Assembly: GCA_001792895.1 (NCBI GenBank)
Contig: MARA01000004.1
Location: 1,736,001-1,800,000, forward strand
Length of the DNA stretch: 64,000 nt
Origin: Lentinus brumalis
Lineage: Eukaryota > Basidiomycota > Agaricomycetes > Polyporales > Polyporaceae
Direction of reading: 5' to 3'
A program made the position numbers and the translations under genes. This document shows, in pieces, positions 20,796-31,411 of the stretch; position 1 is the first letter of the stretch; the number at the start of each line of letters is the position of its first letter. The notes beneath the pieces are model-generated. The model had not been told where the DNA came from, did not search any database, and worked only from the letters and a program-made list of their open reading frames with translations.

Positions 20796-23700
20796 TCATG
20801 CGTAGGTCTTCGCCAACTTCGCCATACCCTTGCCAATGCCATCATATATTTGTTTGCGGGCGTCGGTGATCTTCTTTGCCACGTTCAGAACGAAATCGTG
20901 GTCAAGCTGGGGCGAGGGATCAGTCAGAGGCCATCGTGGTGAGATGATGATACGTACCCCGGACTCATGAATGATTGGCTTGCAAGCCTCGATTACTGCT
21001 TTCCGGCTCTCCTGCGTAGCTTCCGACTCAGCACGGTTCAGCAGCGCACCAGACATTTCGTTGATGACCGCAGTCGACTTGTTACGGATATCCTTGATAT
21101 GTTGCGAGAGCTATTGCGCATGTCAGATATGGTCGACTCCGAGACTCACATATGCACGCACCCCACCAAACTTGTTCTGCTTGATCACAGACGCGGTTTT
21201 GAATCGCGTGGTCTCAATCGCAAATAGAAGGTACGCCTACAGAGACATCAGGACTGAGATTGGTACGGGGAGGTAAGAACAAACCTCTTGTGCGAGAGTA
21301 ACCACGTGGAGCAGCTCAAATGGCACAGCCCTACCGTCAAGGACCTCCTTGAACCGCTGCAGGACATCTAGACCCTCGTTCAATCACACAATGTGCAGTA
21401 AGATATCATAAAAAGCCTCACCATCGAAGTGTTTGCTGATTGAAGCCGGAGGCTCGACGACTGCTGGAGGCTCCTCATCCTTCTTACCGTTGCCGTTGGT
21501 CGCAGCATCTGGCGGGAGCTCAAGACCCTTCAGCGTATGACCGGTCTTCTGCTCTGTCAGCTTGGCAGCCTCGGCAAGAACGACAGAGGGCGGGGGTCGT
21601 GCGTAGTCATGGTAAGGTGTCAGCCATTCCGACAGCGCGGAAGCGTAATCATAAAATGCGGCCTCGTCCGACGACAGCTGCGACGAAACGTCAGCAAAGG
21701 TACCTCTGTTGCGATACAGGAGGCTCACACACCTCATTGATCTCCTCCTGTTTCCTCTTGGTCAATCGCTCCTTCAGGGGAAGCTTAGTCTCGGGATCGT
21801 TGCTGGGTTTGGGCCGGTCACCAATGAGCAGCTTGTCCTCCACAGTATCGTCGAGGTCGCTGGCAAGCTGGAACGCCTTGATGTATATCTTCAAGAACAC
21901 CCAGAGCCAGCCAAACTGTGGAACATAGACTATTGAGAAGCGGCTCGCGGTGAAGTGACGCGTGTATGACTCACCCCAGGCGTCTTCTCCAGCGACTCCG
22001 TCTGATCGATGAACGACGCCCCACAACGTGGTTGGTAGTTCGCGAGGATGCTGAAGTCACGGTTGTCGTGGTGAACTAGAGCCTCTACTTCGTGAGTCCG
22101 CTGGTATCGATATTGGGATGAAGTATGTAGGATAAACGTACGACGATCAAAAATGAACTTCAACTCAATCAGCTCCATGTCGACAAGCTCAGAGTTGATC
22201 GCCTCATGTGCAATCCGCATTCGCACATGCTCCATCTTGATGAGATCACGCTGCAGCGAGTTGTCCAGGCACTCCTCGAAGAGGATGAAGTCCGGGATCT
22301 TCAAGGACGCTGGTCGTTAACATAGGAAATTACGCAGAGACTGACACGTACCTGAGAGTACTTCTCTCCACCGAACGCGCGTACAATGAACTCCGAAGTC
22401 TGAAGAGCCCCTCAGCATATGTACACTGAGTAATCGACACTGCTCACCTCCTCCGAATTCGATACATAGATCCGACTTGTCTCCATACACTCGTTTGTGT
22501 ATGTGATATCGCCAGTAGCAGCCAGAGAGAACGTCGACGCTCGTGACAGAAGGAAATGTGACAACGTGTCGTTCTGGACTTGCTTAACGTTGATGCCTCG
22601 GTAATGTCCGAGCGCAAGAGAAGGTAGGCCGAGCAAGCGATAGATGCGAATCAAGTGCAAGCGAATCTGGTATGACATCTTGCTCTTCGTGGTGGCGTAC
22701 TCGAGCAAGGCAGCGGCGTTATACAACGGAGTCTGGTCGCCTGTACGCTTCCAGATGTTGACGAAGATCTGCGCGGCCAGGACAGCGAGGTCATCTGCAG
22801 GCTGCAGCTCATACGATGGAAGGTCCTTGCCAAGATGGAGCCCTTCCAAGTACGCGTTGAGGCATTGTACTGCCCGTTGAGTCTCAGCCTCCGGTGTAAG
22901 CTGAGCTTCGGTCAGGTTGTAACGAAGCAGCTTCTGGGCGTTGATGAAGCGCCAGAGATCTGGTACGGAGGTCTGCAATAGAAGTTAAGTGATACATCAG
23001 ACGAACGAGGTGGGTTGCTCACAGCTTGTGCCGTCTGCTTCTCCAAGACAGAAGTCCAGGTGGCGAGGTCCTCGCCCTCAAGCTCGATGTAGGGCTTCAA
23101 GTCCTCGAAGCAGCACGCTTTGCCGCCGAAGTGCTGGAAGTAGCTCTCCAGTAGTGAAGTGAGCGTCGTGGAATCTGGAAAGGGTCAACGATGGGGCAAG
23201 AGCAGATCTCGCAGCATTCACCTGTCGCAAGCCCGTGGTGTCTACAACGCTTCTCCAGCTCTAGCAGGGCCAGGTGACCTGAGCGATCCTTCACACCATC
23301 TTGCTCCACCACCTTGCCGAAGAGTTCTCGCGTTTGTGTGATACGCTCCGCGGAAGAGCCTTTCGCACTCTCAACATCCGCCCCCTCCACGGTCAAGTCC
23401 GCGAATGTTGCGTCGAGCACAGCCAGGAACTCCAACCAGTTACGGTCCCTCCAATCGCCAGGACGTTGAGTTCAGCACGCATTATGAATCCAAGGCAGCC
23501 GGTGATCCACTCACTTCGCTTCCAGTATCTGCTGTTCCGCGCGCTCACCGGCCTCCTTGGTCAAGCCCTTCAACTTCCAGATCTCTCGCCGCAGCTCCTC
23601 GCACATCAGGAACTGTGAGCAGATGATCTTGCCAGCCTCGCTTTCGATCAACTCGTAGGCCTCGTCATACAGCCCCAGCTCTTTGAGGACGGTCACATGT

Positions 23701-24540
23701 AGATGAAAGCGGTCGGCATTGTAGTAAGACGGGGTAGGGGATTGGGACACAAGCCTCTGAGCCAGCTTCAGCAGCACTGGACGGAGAGTCTCCGGCGTGT
23801 TGGGATCCTTTGCCTGTACATGCAGCGTAAGCCTTTGGCAAATCGCGACGGTGACAGCAAGCTGACCTGGAGCAGAGCGCTCATAACATTCCAGTACAGG
23901 TAATGCTCGTCCTGGAACTGCTTGTGCATCTTGGTAGCAATCTAATCGAGGACGTCAGTCCCCCGAGTATTTGGGCTTAGAAGATTTTACGCACCTGTTG
24001 CGCAGCTTTCCAGTTCCCTATCCTGACGTTCGCGAAGAAGGTCTGCGTCCCCAACTCCTCATTGGCCGGCTGCTGCTTGTAGGCATCATCGTACATTGTG
24101 ACCATGTCCATGTCTGAGGACGGATATGAGCCGTACACATTGTCGTAGGCGAGCTGGGTGCTTACGACGACCAAGTCCCCGGAGTACGTGCATCATCGCC
24201 GCTAAAGTTGCCTCGTCTGCTGGCTTGGCCGCGAGGACTTCATCACATAGAACGAGGGCTTCCTCGACCTTCTGGGAGCGCACGAGAGCTAGCGCTTTTA
24301 GAGCCTACAACATCGCGGAGGTTACGGCGATTCAGTCGAGACACGCGCTCTGTGCGCACCTTAACAAGAAGGTTGTTTGGCTGCTTCTTGAGGACCTTGT
24401 TGCATGCCAGGATGGCCGACTTATTGGAGTTCGTGTCGAGGGCCTCTGTGGTACACGAAGACCGATGCAACGCTGAGCAGATAGCCACCGAAGCAATAGA
24501 CAGAACGCGAACCGTAAATAGGGCGTATTTGGCGGTCCAT
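20796..24540 (-). CDS. NAA25: NatB N-terminal acetyltransferase auxiliary subunit NAA25 (Mdm20)
   Basis: Ribosome-anchoring TPR subunit of NatB, which acetylates N-termini beginning Met-Asp/Glu/Asn/Gln. ATG at 24538-24540. Spliced start: MDRQIRPIYEALDTNSNKSA, then ILACNKVLKKQPNNLLVKAL, KVEEALVLCDEVLAAKPADE and DMDMVTMYDDAYKQQPANEE, the TPR pattern of Mdm20. Later exons carry ADRFHLHVTVLKELGLYDEA, CEELRREIWKLKGLTKEAGE, the middle block SYQIRLHLIRIYRLLGLPSL, and the C-terminal part ending ITDARKQIYDGIGKGMAKLA. More than ten introns of 50-80 bp. Convergent with nothing; same orientation as RPA2. It shares a short upstream region with NCE101, where four ACGCGT motifs lie. Confidence 0.9.
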
Positions 24541-24622
24541 GGCTCAGACAGACGTTATGCAGATATGAGAGAGTGACGACGGACGGCGGGGTAGACCTTG
24601 CAGTGACCGTGCAATGACACGA

Positions 24623-24741
24623 ACGCGTTTCCAATTTTTGGGCAACGCGTTCAGAGACGCCCAATGCGCTCTGGCGTTGCGGTCACGCGTCCTCCGTCCC
24701 ATTCCGACCCGTTCCCTTCGGCCGTTTGTCCGCAGACGCGT
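24623..24741. promoter_or_regulatory. Four ACGCGT (MCB) motifs in the NAA25/NCE101 divergent promoter
   Basis: Exact ACGCGT hexamers at 24623-24628, 24645-24650, 24685-24690 and 24736-24741. Chance gives about one per 4 kb, so four in 119 bp is far above background. They lie 83-201 bp upstream of the NAA25 start and about 200-320 bp upstream of the NCE101 start. MBF-like binding is inferred from yeast. Confidence 0.6.
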
Positions 24742-24939
24742 CTCAGACCCGCCGACATCGACAGGACTGCGGTGGTCGTTACCTGCACATCGGGTACAGC
24801 AGGAAAAAGAGCAGGAGCACCGCGGACCACTAGCGCACCATCGTAAGGTTCTGGGCCAATACTGGGTTACGAGGTATGTCTTGCCTCTTCTTGGTTGCTA
24901 TCCATCCATACATAACATGTTATAGTTCCCACAAGCTTC

Positions 24940-25253
24940 ATGCCTCCACCGCTGCTCTCAAGGTAACGATCGTGCATTGCATGTCTGACACATTGTCTGA
25001 CACAGATTACAGATCTATGGACCCCATCTTGGGTGTCTTCACCGGCATTTTTGCCTACTACCTCTACGAGAAACACCCTCGCACAGCTATGCCCGAAGAA
25101 CTCAGGCTGATGTCCTTGTTGCGATGGAAACGGGAAAAGTGGCAGCAAGAAAGGGAGCGGAAGTTGTTGGCCACAGGAGAGGAAACCATTGACTGGCAGG
25201 CTATCGCAGCGAGTGCCGAGGCAGATACGAGCAAGGGGTCGGGACGATCATAA
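24940..25253 (+). CDS. NCE101: Non-classical export protein 1 homologue (NCE101 family)
   Basis: Small single-pass membrane protein named for a yeast protein linked to leaderless secretion. Exon 1 is 24940-24962 and exon 2 is 25013-25253. Splicing gives MPPPLLSRSMDPILGVFTGI, then FAYYLYEKHPRT, which matches the short NCE101 domain: a conserved LLSR..DP start followed by one hydrophobic segment ending in YLYE. A charged cytosolic tail (KWQQERERKLLATGEETIDW) follows, longer than in yeast but common in basidiomycetes. Total 87 aa. The 3' end is free of overlap; RPL7 follows in the same direction. Confidence 0.85.
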
Positions 25254-25735
25254 CGGGGTTGTATTAGTTGGGCTCGTACCGGATATGCAAGTTCCATCCT
25301 TCCCACATCTGTCTTGCAACTGCGATAACACTCTTCTTGGACACGGCGAACAGCCAGGGTACGACTCGCCGGAGTCTCGGACGGGAAGGCCTGGAATTGA
25401 TGAGCCAGGTACTGTAGCAATGCATATGAGTAGCGTCGAGGGAATGATGGCTAGGGGCTTGAAGACAGAACACTGGCAGAACAGACGGTCATCGTGTGCC
25501 AGTACGAGAGAGAACACGACCGAGACTCGGAAACAGGAATCGAGAGACTCAAAAACACAGAGACAGAGACTGGACTGAGAGCTCAGACTCGATTCTTGGA
25601 GGAGCGCCTTGGGCGCCTGTGAATGTGGGAAAACTCTGTAAGAACTGCATAGTCGCATTCAGCCACCGAGCCGGTCCCAGCACGCGCTTCTTTCAACGCC
25701 CTAAGGCCAAAGCTCGTCGTTCCTCAAGACTCCCC

Positions 25736-26908
25736 ATGGCCCCCTCAACTACGTGCGTATTGGCATTGTGACAGATTGTTGACCTTGCGATATTGATGCG
25801 TAGTCGTCCCCAGCGTCCCGACCGTCTCGGTCAGTTTCCTTGCGGGAATGCCCCAGGTCCAGCGAATATTGACTAGATTCCATAGGACGTTGAAGTCCCG
25901 GAGACTCTCCTCAAGAAGCGCAAGCAGAACGAAAAGGCCAGGGAGGAGCGATTGGCCGCCGCTGTCGCAGCGCGCAAGGTGCGTTTTCAGTTTCGCCCTC
26001 AGTACCCTCTCGGGCACCTTTCTACTTCATGATGCATACTATTACTCTTGGCTAGTGGGACCTTCAATCTTCACTGTGTTGCCGGAAACATACCATCTTT
26101 CGGGACTGATCATTTCCCTCGATTTTATTTTGCTGTGTTATATGGAAGCTGAAGCTAACTTTGCCCACGATCGCAGGCTGCGAAGGCCAAGCGCAAGGTC
26201 ATCTTCAAGCGCGCTGAGTCCTATGTCAAGGAGTACCTCTCCAAGGAGAAGGAGGAGATTCGCCTGAAGCGTGAGGCACGCGCAGCCAATGACTTCTACG
26301 TGCCTGCGCAGGCGAAGGTCTACTTCGTCGTTCGTATCCGGGGGTGAGTTCTTTGTCTCTGTTGTCCGGTCAAAGCTAGACATGTGCACCAGTATCAACA
26401 ACATCGCGCCCAAGCCCCGCAAAATCCTTCAGCTCCTCCGCCTTCTCCAGATCAACAACGGCGTCTTCGTTAAGGTGACCAAGGCCACCGAGCAGATGCT
26501 CCGTCTTGTTGAGCCCTACGTCACCTATGGGTGAGTAGCCCCTGTCGAGTTGAAGTTGACCTCTATATCTTACCAATATCTTCCAGCGAGCCCAACTTGA
26601 AGTCCGTCCGTGAACTTATCTACAAGCGCGGTTACGGCAAGGTCAACAAGCAGCGTATTCCTCTCTCCAACAACGCTGTCATCGAGGAGGCTCTCGGCAA
26701 GTACGACATCCTCTCCGTGGAGGATCTCGTACACGAGATCTTCACCGCTGGCCCCAACTTCAAGCAGGCGTCGAACTTCCTGTGGCCCTTCAAGCTTTCC
26801 AACCCGACTGGCGGCTGGAGGACACGCAAGTTCAAGCACTTCGTCCAGGGCGGTGACTTTGGTAACCGGGAGACGAACATCAACAAGCTCATTCGCCAGA
26901 TGAACTGA
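25736..26908 (+). CDS. RPL7: 60S ribosomal protein uL30 (RPL7)
   Basis: Large-subunit protein. Six exons: 25736-25752, 25814-25829, 25886-25978, 26177-26343, 26393-26530, 26587-26908. The first two tiny exons join as [20 protein letters not shown], followed by the basic N-terminal helix ([20 protein letters not shown]), [60 protein letters not shown] and the end [15 protein letters not shown]. Length about 250 aa, normal for the family. The third intron (25979-26176, 198 bp) is about four times longer than the others and carries a probable C/D-box snoRNA, as ribosomal-protein introns often do. Confidence 0.97.
26029..26109 (+). ncRNA. Probable intronic C/D-box snoRNA (LSU rRNA 2'-O-methylation guide) in RPL7 intron 3
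   Basis: Inside the long intron, a C-box-like ATGATGC (26029-26035; consensus RTGATGA, one mismatch) and a D box CTGA (26106-26109) enclose about 70 nt. One base upstream of the D box is ACCATCTTTCGGG (26092-26104), a perfect 13-nt complement of CCCGAAAGATGGT, a strongly conserved LSU (25S/28S) rRNA segment just 3' of the D1/D2 region. An antisense element abutting the D box is the signature of a methylation guide. The terminal stem is weak and no convincing C'/D' pair is seen, so expression must be shown. Confidence 0.65.
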
Positions 26909-27308
26909 GTTGATGTGTGTCGGTAGCTCTATCTGCGTCAGGAGGGCCGCATGGGAGCATGTATGAGGGAGTATGTTGGGCATGCTTTATCACTATTACG
27001 ACGACTACCTCCGACTACCTTGTATGCCATTATGTTCACCTCAATCCTCGAAAACTGTATTGTCACGCATCTTTCTGCGTGCACGTCCAACGACGGCGAG
27101 TCGGTATGGCATCTATGTACCATCATCCATATGATCTCTGCGCTGGCTGGAGGGAACAGCGCGCGTCAGAGTTGTAGCGAAGCGCTGGGAGGATTACGAG
27201 TGAACAACGCGACCATCTTGTCCGGATACCACACTTTGCTCAGTCATGATTCCCCTTCATCTACCACATACACAAGGCCTTTGGGCACGATAGGCACAGT
27301 TCGCGACA

Positions 27309-28716
27309 TGAATCGAACCCCCAAAGACCGGGATAGTCTGAGTCGCTCACGATCTGGGCGAGAGGTTAACCATCTACTGCACACACTGAGGTACGTCCCG
27401 CTCATAATTGCGTAACCATCGACTTCTGACGCTTGTGGCACAGGGGCGAACAGTTCAGACATTCGCAGAACCTGCTGCGGTCGAAGGTGCATCTCGCTGC
27501 AGTCGCTTCTCGATCATACAACGACCCGTCGCTTCCCTTCTCCGATATCTACACGTACGCGCAGGCACAGGCCGAAGAACGCTTGCGCGAGCAAGAGGCC
27601 GCTCCCCAACCCCTCCCTGTCGGCCAGCTACTGCCTGGCTATCCTCGCGGTGCTGTCCATGGTCCCGCGGTGCCAAAGAGTTGGAGTGATCTCTTCACCC
27701 ACGATCCTACACACGACCGGAACACGGCTACATTCCGCCGCGAGGCGCTGTCGCTCGTGTTCTCGCACACCCCCTGGAGCTTCGGCTCGAGCGACGTACC
27801 ACTTCTCCTGTCGGACGAAGAGCTGAACGCATGCGAACGTGGTGTCTACGGACGGGCGCACGATATTGCGGAATCATCGGTCCCACCCCTCGCGCAGATA
27901 TGCCTCCGCATACTGCTTGCCCAGTTTCCTGACGCGGTGGAGTTTCGGGACGAGCTGCTCGAGATTCTCCCGCCGCACTTTTACCGGGATCTGCTCAGGT
28001 ATACTGCGGTACACGGCCCACTTCCCAACCCGAAGCTGTATGCTCTGTGCGAACTGGACGGCCACGTGGACGGGGAGCTCATCGTTGTGGGGCCGCAGGC
28101 GACTCTGCAGAGAGTCATGATGGGTGCGTCACCGACCGTCGCCTCGCGTCATGAGAAGGACGGCGGAGCTGGAGAGCCTGTGGGGGATGACAGAGGAGAA
28201 GGGCCGTCAACTCGTGGGCCTAATACCCTCGAAGCAGAGGAGGGAGATTCATGGGAGGCGGAATCATCCTCGTCGCGAGACTTCCCATCGCCGATGCACA
28301 CCCTTGTTGTGTTGAACACTTCCGTCTCCATCTCGGCTCTCTTTGCTCTCCCGCTCACACTCACGCGCCTTGCCCTGCTCGCCATCCCGGGGCCCACGCC
28401 TGTCCACCGACTGCCACGAATATGCCCGCTCCTCGAGGTACTTGATCTTTCGTACAACCCGTGGCTCAACAATCCGCCTGAAGGGAAAGGAACAGGCAGT
28501 GCGGAGAGCACACTGGATAGGATTGAGTGGGAGAAGTGGGCGAGACTCAAGGTATTGGGCCTCAGGCAATGTAACGTGCCAGGTAACATCGCTACGAGGG
28601 TCAACAGAGGTCGTCTGCTAGATGCGGTCCACATCGTAGGGATAGACGATCGGACGTTTGGTAGTAGTCTTACTGCAGTAGAGGGAATGATGGAGAGTCT
28701 CACTTTGTCTGACTGA
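27309..28716 (+). CDS. Hypothetical protein with leucine-rich C-terminal part
   Basis: Two exons, 27309-27390 and 27444-28716, joined through a consensus GTACG donor and CACAG acceptor in phase (start MNRTPKDRDSLSRSRSGREV). The first half is acidic-aromatic without a known domain (PKSWSDLFTHDPTHDRNTAT, DAVEFRDELLEILPPHFYRD). A disordered acidic stretch lies in the middle (DRGEGPSTRGPNTLEAEEGD). The end has three to four LRR-like segments (LFALPLTLTRLALLAIPGP, RICPLLEVLDLSYNPWLNNP, KWARLKVLGLRQCNVPGN). Length about 450 aa. Such proteins occur in basidiomycetes without known function; a scaffold role is only a guess. Confidence 0.75.
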
Positions 28717-28860
28717 ACTCCATTGAGGCGAAGATGCGACAAGCCGAGGCCTACACTCCGTCCAAGTGCGAACTACAAAGTATAGGATACATAGCTCTGC
28801 CCGACTCGGACGATGGCGAATATGCCTTGCTTACTTCAGTGGGATGTCATGGATCCCGAC

Positions 28861-28940
28861 GGTGGAGATCAAATGGTGGTAGGACTTGCAAAGGTTGGTG
28901 CGGAGATAAGCCTAGGATGAAGCAGCAGGGAGGACTGGAC
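28861..28940. repeat. Diverged duplicate of the 3' end of the LisH-CTLH gene (copy of 29926-29998)
   Basis: GGTGGAGATCAAATGGTGGT followed by AGGAC, TGCAAAGGTTG and GAGGACTGGAC matches 29926-29998 over about 75 bases with small indels and substitutions. Similarity stops sharply on both sides. In the original this is the last ~20 codons, the stop and 3' flank of the minus-strand gene ending at 29934. Confidence 0.75.
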
Positions 28941-29045
28941 CTTCCGTCGTATGTTCTGCCGAAGCAGCGCCGTCACTGCTGTCCAGGCGGTTCCTACACG
29001 TCAATAACAAACCCCGAAGGTTTTCCATGGATCGCAAGCCTCACA

Positions 29046-29304
29046 CTATTGCATCCTGAACGCCATCGTGAGTGGGCGTCGCGCAGGTCTCGGGCCAGTC
29101 GCCCTTCCGATCATTCCTATGAAATGCTCTTAGTCAGGCGAAGAAGGAAGTGCGAACCTTACAGTGAACATACCCAGGAGAAGTCCAACCGTCGTCCCAC
29201 CACCAGAGCGGCTCCCGAAACTCTCCCAGAATGCTTTCCACATCCTTCACAATCATCCACTCCGCCCTCTTGGTGTCTGATACGTCCACAATGATAAAAT
29301 CTAC
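29046..29304 (-). pseudogene. Partial diverged copy of the 1.94-2.84 kb gene, probably a remnant
   Basis: The minus strand encodes RAEWMIVKDVESILGEFREP-LWWWDD. It then has an intron with GTATG donor at the same position as in the other copy and a last exon EHFIGMIGRATGPRPARR. The gene at 1943-2535 has HIIVKVVERILGGAREP-LWWCDD and EHFTGMTGGGNGLRPG there. DNA similarity covers about 200 bp (29066-29262 against 1966-2170) and includes the intron. Upstream exons matching GIGFKADELVRFAEKH are not found, though open minus-strand sequence continues to about 29.6 kb. It could still be a divergent gene; a truncated copy is more likely. Confidence 0.6.
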
Positions 29305-29925
29305 CTACTTACATAGCTGCCTCGGCCGTCGGTATTGTGTATCTGTGTTTGCGCACTTCTCTGTATCACAGCATAAACCGGCACAACACAGTGACATAGG
29401 TACCTGCGATTTGCCGGGCCAATTATAAATGAAGGGGAGGGAAGAATGAGGCCCGCAGCACCACGCAAATACTCTTTGCTGCTAAGGACGCTCTGCATGG
29501 CGAGCATCGGGAAGTAGTTGGGGAGGCCCCGAGTCCAGCCAACACTGTCGACAGCGATGTCGACGTGCGCGTAGTAGACAAGAACGACGATGTTTCCGCG
29601 AGGAGGCAAAGAGTGTATTGCGAAGCTGGGTACCTAGACAAGGACGCCTACATGGATGTGAGTATGGATAGTGTATAGAGGACTTACAGAGAGACGTATC
29701 GATGCTTTAGCGAGCGAGGAGGAAAAGCCTGCCTGATTCATCGGAGGTGACGAGCGAGCGATACAAGTGAGGGCGGAAAGAAGCTTGTCTCAATGTCTGT
29801 CGGTGGGGTAGGTGAGAGGCGAGTACGAAGGGGTCAAGAGCTTGACACGGCAGGGGTGCCGAGTGAGAGTCGATCACAGGGAAGCGCAGCGGTATGTTAT
29901 GGACGCTCCGGCGACTCCACGAACA

Positions 29926-29998
29926 GGTGGAGATCAAATGGTGGTAGGACCTGCAAAGGTTGATGAGGATGAGGATGAGAGAGCAGTGAGGACTGGAC
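29926..29998. repeat. 3' end of the LisH-CTLH gene that is duplicated at 28861-28940
   Basis: Source or sister copy of the repeat described at 28861-28940. It covers the stop codon (29934-29936) and the Ser-rich final codons (ALSSSSSSTFAGPTTI) of the minus-strand gene. Confidence 0.75.
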
Positions 29999-31215
29999 AT
30001 ACTTCCTCTGCCTCCTTTTCGACCGGTGGTTTCTTGATGGCAGGAACGGCATTCTCAAGGACCCCAGTGTCCTTCACAGGGGCGAGCGTCGTCTCCGGGG
30101 ACCGCCCTGCTGATGGTGGCAAGGACACGCCGGCGGGCCATGTGCTCCGCGGGGGCGTCTTCACGTCCTTCTCGTGCAGCATTCCCCAGAGCGTGGCCGT
30201 GTACCGCGCGTACAGTTCGATGCGCGATACAGCTGGCCGCTTCGCTCGATCTACGTGCGCATTTGCGTCAGATCGACGGAAACCACGCGAAATGCAGGCG
30301 GTATGATTGCTCACACAAGATGGCGCCGTCAATCTGGTCAGCGATGCCTTCGCGCCGCCGCTGCGTCATGTATGCTGCGAGCGGGCTGTTCTCCGGCTTG
30401 ATATATGCGAGCAACCCGCCGACGTCCTTCAACTCATGTAGATACCGTGCCCGATCCTCGGCACGAGTGAGCGCGTTTGCATCGGAGTATAGGCCCTGTA
30501 CTCGGTGCAGGAGCTGTTCGTTAGCTTCTTCGGACTCGGGGCCTAACATCTCCGTGTCTTCATCTTCAGGTGGCAACTTTGTTGTGGCGGACAACAGCGG
30601 GGGGTGCGGTAGGGGGGTCGAGGAACCTGGAGGGTAATATGGGAGGGGTATTGTTCGTGCTGCTTCGATGAATGCTTGGATACGGAGGTTGAGCGCGAGA
30701 TGCTCAGGGTTGACGGAAGTAGAGGGGAGATAATCCCATCTCCCCGGAGACGATGTCGAGGTGGGGACCTCTTCCGTGTCCTCAGACAACACCGAAGGAA
30801 AGTGTTTGTTCAGCAGTGCTTTCGCTTCGTCGATCTTGCCGGTGAGTATGTGTGTTCGTATGTCTGGTCCAGCTGGTCAACACGCACACAACAGAACATG
30901 AAGACTGGTGCATGCCTTTTCGGAGGTCGCCCACTATCAGCCTTTGCCTGAGGTCCACCAGGTCTTCGGCAAGAGTCCTCTCAGGCGAACGCATGACTTC
31001 GTCTCCATCTGCGTCAACATGCTTCACACTACTTTCGCTCACGAACGACTCGGCTGTGCTGTTGAAAGAGTTGTGTACGAGGTAGTCAAGGACAAGTTCT
31101 CGCTGTTGGCATCCGGTTGGACAATGACATGCATGTCATACGAGCCACTCACCAGTTCTTGTGGTGCGGGGAAGAGTAGGCTCTTGGTCCTCGACGATTC
31201 TGCCTTGCTTGGCAT
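29934..31215 (-). CDS. LisH-CTLH-CRA domain protein (RanBPM/GID-complex type, lacks SPRY)
   Basis: ATG at 31213-31215 starts a short first exon (MPSKAESSRTKSLLFPAPQE). The next exon is a LisH motif (RELVLDYLVHNSFNSTAESF) followed by SSVKHVDADGDEVMRSPERT. Then comes the CTLH region (IRTHILTGKIDEAKALLNKH), HLALNLRIQAFIEAARTIPL, an acidic linker, and the CRA domain (YLHELKDVGGLLAYIKPENS, then after an intron SRIELYARYTATLWGMLHEK). LisH-CTLH-CRA proteins are subunits of the GID/CTLH ubiquitin ligase that degrades gluconeogenic enzymes. The RanBPM-like spacing fits Gid1, but the SPRY domain normally before LisH is absent here, so it may be Gid1-derived or another CTLH protein. Tail low-complexity Ser. 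Confidence 0.8.
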
Positions 31216-31411
31216 AGCAGCTGCACGAGATCTTGACCAGCTGGAGGATCCGGGGTTTACAATGCTGCCGCGATGCTCGCGAGGCGGATCTCAGTCGTGC
31301 CACTGGGTCGTGTGATTGACGTGAGGACAACGTAAGGGAAAACTATGGATACAAGGCCAGTCAGGCAGTGTGCTGGTGGAACAGAGCTGAGCAGGCAAGA
31401 GGGAGAGTGCA

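Noticed and set aside
27308..27330. GGGGGTTCGATTC on the minus strand resembling a tRNA T-loop
   Set aside because: The T-stem does not pair and no cloverleaf can be drawn; it overlaps the first exon of the LRR-like gene.
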